In this document: piece by piece, positions 1-4,137 of the stretch
Position numbering within the stretch: the stretch's first letter is position 1
Layout: every line of letters starts with the position of its first letter
Origin: Acidobacteriota bacterium
GTDB taxonomy: Bacteria; Acidobacteriota; Terriglobia; Terriglobales; Acidobacteriaceae
NCBI GenBank assembly: GCA_021810815.1
Contig: JAJZHR010000188.1
Coordinates: forward strand, 1 to 5,627
Reading direction: 5' to 3'
DNA length: 5,627 bases
Position numbers and translations under genes: made by a program
The notes under the pieces: generated by a model
Seen by the model: only the letters and a program-made list of their open reading frames with translations
Told to the model about the DNA's origin: nothing
The model's database searches: none

Positions 1-1
1 C

Positions 2-388
2 CAGACTCCCGGAGCGATTGGCTACGTCGAGCTGATCTATGCGCTGCAGAACAAGATCAACTACGGCTATGTGAAGAATGCGGCGGGCGTGTGGACGAAG
101 GGAACGCTGCAAGGCGTGACGGCCGCGGCGGCGAGCATCAAGAACATGCCAGCCGACTACCGCGTGTCCATCACCAACGCTCCGGGCAAGGACAGCTACC
201 CGATTGCCAGCTTCACCTGGCTGCTGATTCCGGCGCAGGCCAAGGATCCGGCGAAGGGGAAGGTGATCATCGACTTCCTGAACTGGATGCTGGCGCATGG
301 CGAGTCTGAGGCGGCGTCGCTGGGATACGCACCTCTTCCGCAGTCGGTGCAGAACAGCGTGAAGAAGACCATCTCCACCTTGAAGTAG
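2..388 (+). CDS. pstS: Phosphate ABC transporter substrate-binding protein PstS, C-terminal part (5' end outside window)
   Basis: This is the last 128 codons of the phosphate-binding protein of the Pst importer, which captures orthophosphate outside the inner membrane and hands it to PstC/PstA. The frame is open from the left edge to the TAG at 386-388. The GTG at 71 is an internal codon, not the start. Fragment residues 2-10 read TPGAIGYVE, the family's conserved segment near the ligand cleft. Residues 65-73 (SYPIASFTW) and the C-terminal run with FLNWMLAHG and LGYAPLP (about 92-113) are also typical of PstS. The signal peptide or lipoprotein region and most of lobe 1 are missing because of the window edge. 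The gene heads the pst cluster and is followed by its own terminator. Identification is firm from motifs plus context. Confidence 0.95.
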   Translation, partial: QTPGAIGYVELIYALQNKINYGYVKNAAGVWTKGTLQGVTAAAASIKNMPADYRVSITNAPGKDSYPIASFTWLLIPAQAKDPAKGKVIIDFLNWMLAHGESEAASLGYAPLPQSVQNSVKKTISTLK

Positions 389-429
389 TTTTGCGAAAGT
401 GCTCGATAGAAAGAAGTTGCATGTCATGG

Positions 430-468
430 CAGCTCGCTCCTCCTCCACGGGGCGAGCTGTCTTTTTTT
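430..468 (+). terminator. Intrinsic terminator between pstS and pstC
   Basis: A perfect 8-bp stem pairs 430-437 (CAGCTCGC) with 452-459. It can extend inward by one G-T and two C-G pairs (438-440 with 449-451), leaving an 8-nt loop. A run of seven T follows at 462-468. This is a textbook Rho-independent terminator 42 bp after the pstS stop. Sitting inside the cluster, it probably lets most transcripts end after pstS, with a minority reading into pstC, or with pstC having its own promoter. Confidence 0.9.
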
Positions 469-569
469 GGTTGCGAGTGTGTCTGGCGGGGCTCGGTGCT
501 GCGGCGATTTGCATGGAGTTTTCGCGGCTGATTCATCGTCTGTTCACATTGGAACTCTAAATTGGCAAG

Positions 570-1637
570 GTGAAGCAAAATGTCCAGAACGCGGCTGTGG
601 ACGGAAGGATGCAGCCGCAGGGGATGGTCTCTTCGGCCGACGCGGCTGCCAGCGCACTGGAGGCGGGCGACGGCGGCTCCCCATCGCTGATACGAACCTT
701 CCTGCAAGGGCGCGGCAGTTCCGCGGTGGCGGATGGAACGTTTCGCAACCTGATGATGCTCTGCTCGCTGAGCATCTTCGCGATTGTGGCCTTCATCGCG
801 TGGGAGCTGGTGAAGGGGTCGAGCGCGTCGATTCATGAATTTGGGTTTGCCTTCTTCAGGACCGAGACCTGGGACCCGGTGAGCGGGGAATTCGGAGCGT
901 GGCCGTTCATCTATGGCACGCTGGTCTCTTCCTTGCTGGCGCTTCTGATGGCGGTTCCTCTGGCGATTGGAGTGGCGGTCTTCCTGACGGAGATGTGTCC
1001 CCGCCCGCTGCGCGGACCGATCTCGTTCCTGACGGAGTTGCTGGCGGCGATTCCGAGCGTGGTGTACGGTCTTTGGGCGGTGTTCGTGCTGGTGCCGCTG
1101 ATGCGGGACCATATCGGGCCATTTCTGCTGAAGACGCTTGGCTGGACGGGCTTCTTCGGCGGCTACAACATGGGCATCGGGATGCTGACGGCGAGCATCA
1201 TCCTGGCCATTATGATTCTGCCGATCATTTCGTCCATTACGCGCGAGGTGATGACGGCGGTGCCGATCAGCCAGCGGGAGGCGGCGCTGGCATTGGGAGC
1301 GACGCGTTGGGAGATGGTGCGCATCGGCGTGCTGCGCAACGCTCGCATCGGCATTGTGGGCGGGGTGATTCTGGGCCTGGGACGGGCATTGGGAGAGACC
1401 ATGGCCGTGACCATGGTGATCGGCAACAGCCCGCAGATTGCGAAGTCGCTGTTTGCGCCGGGATACACGCTGGCGAGCGTGATTGCGAACGAGTTCAGCG
1501 AGGCGACAGGCGACCTGTACCTGAGCGCGCTGATGGAGATTGGGCTGGCGCTGTTCCTGGTGACGATTCTGGTGAACGCTCTGGCGCGCCTGCTGGTGTG
1601 GGCGGTGACGCGGGGCGCTCCGGCGCGGGTGGCTTAG
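570..1637 (+). CDS. pstC: Phosphate ABC transporter permease subunit PstC
   Basis: This is one of the two inner-membrane channel subunits of the PstSCAB importer. At 355 aa from GTG 570 it is somewhat longer than a typical PstC because of an N-terminal, mostly hydrophilic Ala/Gly/Ser-rich stretch of about 58 residues. Six hydrophobic segments can be read at about 61-82, 114-140, 153-178, 203-222, 257-285 and 318-346. The loop at about 101-119 (WDPVSGEFGAWPFIYGTL) is characteristic of PstC. The cytoplasmic EAA loop that docks onto PstB starts at E237 (REAALALGATRW), followed by GRALGETMAV at 271-280, a hallmark of Pst permeases. The start is uncertain: TAA at 558-560 closes the frame upstream, GTG 570 has no well-spaced Shine-Dalgarno sequence, and ATG 609 (residue 14) has a purine-rich GGACGGAAGG just before it. 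It lies downstream of the pstS terminator and 89 bp before pstA. Confidence 0.94.
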   Translation: MKQNVQNAAVDGRMQPQGMVSSADAAASALEAGDGGSPSLIRTFLQGRGSSAVADGTFRNLMMLCSLSIFAIVAFIAWELVKGSSASIHEFGFAFFRTETWDPVSGEFGAWPFIYGTLVSSLLALLMAVPLAIGVAVFLTEMCPRPLRGPISFLTELLAAIPSVVYGLWAVFVLVPLMRDHIGPFLLKTLGWTGFFGGYNMGIGMLTASIILAIMILPIISSITREVMTAVPISQREAALALGATRWEMVRIGVLRNARIGIVGGVILGLGRALGETMAVTMVIGNSPQIAKSLFAPGYTLASVIANEFSEATGDLYLSALMEIGLALFLVTILVNALARLLVWAVTRGAPARVA

Positions 1638-1638
1638 G

Positions 1639-1683
1639 GCAGGGAACAGGAAAGACAGAAGCAGGGAACAGGGCTGGAACAGG
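1639..1683 (+). repeat. G/A-rich repeat array in the pstC-pstA spacer
   Basis: The 12-mer GCAGGGAACAGG occurs exactly at 1639-1650 and 1661-1672. A third, shorter match, GGAACAGG, lies at 1676-1683. The shared 8-mer starts at 1643, 1665 and 1676, so the spacings are 22 and 11 bp, close to whole helical turns. The array is in the 89-bp non-coding spacer between the pstC stop and the pstA start. Its function is unknown. It could be a protein-binding site, a member of a dispersed intergenic repeat family, or slippage-derived filler. Confidence 0.7.
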
Positions 1684-1712
1684 AACGCGGGCTGGGAAGG
1701 CGATTGAGGATG

Positions 1713-1717
1713 AAGGA
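1713..1717 (+). promoter_or_regulatory. Ribosome binding site of pstA
   Basis: AAGGA lies 9 nt before the ATG at 1727. It decides the pstA start, because the frame stays open far upstream through the spacer and an overlapping frame of pstC, so ORF length alone would place the start much too early. Confidence 0.75.
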
Positions 1718-1726
1718 CGAGCGGCT

Positions 1727-2602
1727 ATGAGGGACTCGATTAAGACCGGCCGTGTGCGTTCCGCGTGGCGGTGGAGCGCGAATCATGTGTTCACGCTGCT
1801 TGCTGTGGGAAGCACGGTGCTGGTGCTTGCGCCGCTGGTGGCGATCTTCATTTATCTGCTGTACAAGGGAGCGAGTTCGCTGAACTGGGCGTTCTTCACG
1901 CAGATTCCCAAGCCTGTGGGAGAGAGCGGCGGCGGCATGGCGAATGCCATCGTCGGCTCTGGCATCATTCTTGCGATTGCGAGCGCGATCGGCATTCCGA
2001 TCGGCATTGCTGGCGGGGTCTACCTGTCGGAGTATGGCAGGGGACGGATGCTGGCGAACGCGGTGCGCTTCACGGCGGACGTGCTGAACGGAGTGCCGTC
2101 GATTGTGATGGGCATTTCGGTGTACGCGTTGATCGTGCTGAAGGCGAAGCATTTCTCCGGCTACTCTGGCGGCGTTGCCCTGGGGATCATGATGATTCCG
2201 ACGGTGATTCGAACGACGGAGGAGATGCTGCTGACGGTGCCGAGCGCGATCCGCGAGGCGGCGCTTGGGCTGGGCGTTCCGGCGTGGCGGGCGGTGGTTT
2301 CCGTCAGCCTGAAGACGGCGTCTCCGGGTATTATTACGGGTTGCATGCTGGCGTTCGCGCGTGTGGCCGGAGAGACGGCTCCGCTGCTGTTCACGGCGTT
2401 CGGCAACGCCTTCTGGAGCACGAATCCGAATCAGCCGATGGCGGCACTGCCGCTGCAGATTTATGTGTACGCGATCTCGCCGTATGACGATTGGCACCGG
2501 CTGGCATGGGCTGGCGCGCTGGTGCTGATTGCGATGATCATGGTTTCAGTTTCGCTGGTGCGGTATGTGGCCAGCCGCGGGATCTTGAAAGGGGCCAGCT
2601 AA
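1727..2602 (+). CDS. pstA: Phosphate ABC transporter permease subunit PstA
   Basis: This is the second inner-membrane channel subunit, partner of PstC, and a 291-aa protein of normal family length. The first transmembrane helix is at about 20-46, followed by a periplasmic segment (SSLNWAFFTQIPKP, 50-63). Further hydrophobic stretches lie at about 71-100, 112-139, 151-170, 199-226 and 266-288. PstA-typical segments are GGGMANAIVGS (68-78), GGVYLSEY (96-103), and the EAA loop starting at E177 (REAALGLGVPAWRAV), followed by ARVAGETAPL at 211-220, the counterpart of the GET motif in PstC. ATG 1727 was chosen because it has an AAGGA at good spacing and gives the expected N-terminus. Reading the same frame further upstream gives only composition-driven sequence. 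The pstB ribosome binding site lies inside the last codons of this gene. Confidence 0.96.
   Translation: MRDSIKTGRVRSAWRWSANHVFTLLAVGSTVLVLAPLVAIFIYLLYKGASSLNWAFFTQIPKPVGESGGGMANAIVGSGIILAIASAIGIPIGIAGGVYLSEYGRGRMLANAVRFTADVLNGVPSIVMGISVYALIVLKAKHFSGYSGGVALGIMMIPTVIRTTEEMLLTVPSAIREAALGLGVPAWRAVVSVSLKTASPGIITGCMLAFARVAGETAPLLFTAFGNAFWSTNPNQPMAALPLQIYVYAISPYDDWHRLAWAGALVLIAMIMVSVSLVRYVASRGILKGAS
2588..2594 (+). promoter_or_regulatory. Ribosome binding site of pstB, inside the pstA end
   Basis: AAAGGGG at 2588-2594 lies about 9 nt before the GTG at 2604 and overlaps the final pstA codons. With the pstA stop at 2600-2602 this supports the GTG start and suggests that ribosomes ending on pstA re-initiate on pstB. 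Confidence 0.75.
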
Positions 2603-2603
2603 A

Positions 2604-3362
2604 GTGGGCGTCGGCATACGAGTCACCAACCTGAACGCCTGGTACGGCGACAACCACACGCTGCAGGACATCAACCTGCACATGCCGGCCAACAACGCGA
2701 CGGCGCTGATCGGACCGTCCGGCTGCGGCAAGTCTACGTTCGTCCGCTGCCTGAACCGGATGCATGAGACCAACCCCATTGCGCGCGCCACCGGGTCGGT
2801 GATGATGGGCGACCTGGACATCTACAAGGACGCTTCTCCGGTGGAGGTGCGGCGGCGCGTTGGCATGGTGTTCCAGCGGCCGAATCCGTTCCCGACCATG
2901 TCCATCTACGACAATGTGGCCAGCGGCCTGAGGCTGAACGGGTTCCGCAACCGGCGCGTGCTGGACGAGGTGGTGGAGCGGTCGCTGCGGAGCGCGGCGC
3001 TGTGGGACGAGGTGAAGGACGATTTGAAGCGGAAGTCGGGAGCGAGCATCTCCGGCGGCCAGCAGCAGCGTCTTTGCATTGCGCGGGCGCTGGCGGTGGA
3101 CCCGGAAGTGCTCCTGATGGACGAGCCTGCATCGGCCCTCGATCCGGTTTCGACGTCGAAGATCGAAGACCTGATCTTCCAGTTGAAGTCGCAGTACACG
3201 ATTGTGATCGTGACGCACAACATGCAGCAGGCGGCGCGCGTTGCAGAGAATACAGGCTTCTTCCTGAACGGGAAGATGATCGAGTTCGCGGCCACGCACA
3301 AGATCTTCACCAACCCCACCGACAAGCGCACCGAGGACTACATCACGGGGAGGTTCGGATGA
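2604..3362 (+). CDS. pstB: Phosphate ABC transporter ATP-binding protein PstB
   Basis: This is the cytoplasmic ATPase that powers phosphate import through PstC/PstA; two copies are expected per transporter. It is 252 aa, full family length, starting at a GTG. Visible ABC motifs are: Walker A GPSGCGKST (37-45); Q-loop Q91 in VFQRPNPFP; signature ISGGQQQR (149-156), with Ile in place of the usual Leu of LSGGQ; Walker B LLMDEP (170-175) with catalytic E174; D-loop SALD (177-180); and H-loop H205 in VTHNMQQAAR. The C-terminus EDYITGRFG (244-252) is nearly invariant in PstB and separates it from other ABC ATPases. The start lies 1 bp after the pstA stop, and the stop TGA overlaps the phoU ATG. All catalytic residues are present, so the protein should be active. 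Confidence 0.98.
   Translation: MGVGIRVTNLNAWYGDNHTLQDINLHMPANNATALIGPSGCGKSTFVRCLNRMHETNPIARATGSVMMGDLDIYKDASPVEVRRRVGMVFQRPNPFPTMSIYDNVASGLRLNGFRNRRVLDEVVERSLRSAALWDEVKDDLKRKSGASISGGQQQRLCIARALAVDPEVLLMDEPASALDPVSTSKIEDLIFQLKSQYTIVIVTHNMQQAARVAENTGFFLNGKMIEFAATHKIFTNPTDKRTEDYITGRFG
3347..3353 (+). promoter_or_regulatory. Ribosome binding site of phoU, inside the pstB end
   Basis: GGGGAGG lies 5 nt before the ATG at 3359, within the last codons of pstB. It fixes the phoU start in a frame that stays open well upstream across pstB. Confidence 0.8.
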
Positions 3363-4027
3363 CGCGGATCAAGTTTCATCAGAGCCTCGACGAGCTGAAG
3401 GAGAAGCTGCTGGTGATGGCGGGCATGGCGGAGCAGGCGATTCAGCGCGCCATCGAGTCGTACCGGATGCGCGATATTTCCATCTGCGAGCTGGTGCTGC
3501 GGTCAGAGCCTGCGATCAACCGTCTGGAGCGCGAGATCGACCAGATGGCGCTGGATCTGCTGGCGATGGAGCAGCCCATGGCCATCGACCTGCGATTCAT
3601 CCTGTCCGTGATCCGCATCAACGCGGACCTGGAGCGCGTGGGCGACCAGGCGGTGAACATTGCCGTGCGGGTGCGCGAGATGGAGGCGTTCGCGAACGTC
3701 GATCTGCCGGTGGACATCCCTCGGCTGGCCTCTCTGGCGGCGGCGATGGTGCGCAGGGCGCTGCAGGCGTTCATCGAGGCGGACGCTGAGCTTGCGCAGT
3801 CTGTGCTGACCATGGACGACCAGGTGGACGCGATGAACGAGGCGGCTTTCTACGCCCTGAGCAACCTGGTGCGAGAGCAGCCGTCGCTGACGCCGCAGGC
3901 GCTGAATGCGATGATCATCGCGCGCAATCTGGAGCGCGTTGGAGACCACGCGACGAATATCGCAGAGGACGTGATCTTCTGGGTGCGCGGAGCGGATGTG
4001 CGCCACAATGCCGCGGTGGACGAGTAA
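3359..4027 (+). CDS. phoU: Phosphate signalling complex protein PhoU
   Basis: This is a cytoplasmic helical protein that couples Pst transporter state to control of the phosphate regulon and restrains uptake when phosphate is ample. It is 222 aa, close to the usual length. It consists of two PhoU repeats of three helices each, roughly residues 9-110 and 120-215. The paired metal-cluster motif appears once per repeat: DLERVGDQAVNIA (90-102) and NLERVGDHATNIAEDV (190-205). The N-terminal FHQSLDELKEKLLVMAGMAEQAI is also typical. ATG 3359 overlaps the pstB stop (ATGA) and has a strong GGGGAGG, so translation is coupled to pstB. No phoR/phoB genes are seen next to it, so its histidine-kinase partner must be encoded elsewhere. 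Confidence 0.97.
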   Translation: MTRIKFHQSLDELKEKLLVMAGMAEQAIQRAIESYRMRDISICELVLRSEPAINRLEREIDQMALDLLAMEQPMAIDLRFILSVIRINADLERVGDQAVNIAVRVREMEAFANVDLPVDIPRLASLAAAMVRRALQAFIEADAELAQSVLTMDDQVDAMNEAAFYALSNLVREQPSLTPQALNAMIIARNLERVGDHATNIAEDVIFWVRGADVRHNAAVDE

Positions 4028-4031
4028 GATT

Positions 4032-4061
4032 CCGCCTTTCGCAGAAGCGCGAAGGATGCGG
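4032..4061. other. Imperfect hairpin after phoU, doubtful terminator
   Basis: An interrupted stem of about 10 bp can be drawn: 4032-4034 with 4059-4061, 4035-4036 with 4054-4055, and 4038-4042 with 4049-4053, with bulges at 4037 and 4056-4058 and a 6-nt loop. There is no T run after it on either strand. Its place between two convergent genes makes a terminator plausible, but the sequence alone does not show one. Confidence 0.25.
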
Positions 4062-4084
4062 CACCCGGACTTTCCTAACACCTG

Positions 4085-4137
4085 CTCTTCCCTGGCCAAC
4101 GCCGACTCGTCCCTAGCTAGGACCCACTCGCCCCTGG
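4085..4137. repeat. Three degenerate 11-mers at exact 21-bp period, crossing the helicase stop codon
   Basis: CTCTTCCCTGG (4085-4095), CTCGTCCCTAG (4106-4116) and CTCGCCCCTGG (4127-4137) start exactly 21 bp apart, and each neighbouring pair agrees at 9 of 11 positions. The middle copy contains the 10-bp palindrome CCTAGCTAGG (4112-4121) and supplies the TAG stop of the - strand gene (4113-4115). The last copy lies inside that gene's final codons. On the - strand the first copy reads CAGGGAAGAG, one base from the CAGGGAACAG repeated between pstC and pstA. The role is unknown. Confidence 0.55.

Noticed and set aside
555..562. A -10-like box (CTCTAAAT) before pstC
   Set aside because: It matches the consensus poorly, no -35 element is clear at the right distance, and it would place the transcript start almost on GTG 570.
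267..1112. 281-codon open frame on the - strand over pstS and pstC
   Set aside because: It is antisense to pstC with an Arg/His/Gln-rich translation typical of shadow frames, and it crosses the terminator.
1639..1683. Possible CRISPR-like or attachment-site repeat
   Set aside because: The units are only 8-12 bp with 3-10 bp between copies, there is no conserved spacer length of CRISPR type, and no cas or integrase gene is in view.
899..1726. Upstream extension of the pstA frame into pstC
   Set aside because: The frame is open but the translation is Gly/Ala/Asp/Arg filler overlapping a clear pstC. The AAGGA-ATG at 1713-1729 and PstA family length fix the start at 1727.
3002..3358. Upstream extension of the phoU frame into pstB
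   Set aside because: The sequence before ATG 3359 is an off-frame reading of pstB. PhoU homology begins at that ATG, which also has a strong ribosome binding site.
4028..4112. Small gene or RNA in the convergent gap
   Set aside because: The gap is 85 bp with no open frame bearing a ribosome binding site, and the only structure is a weak bulged hairpin without a T run.
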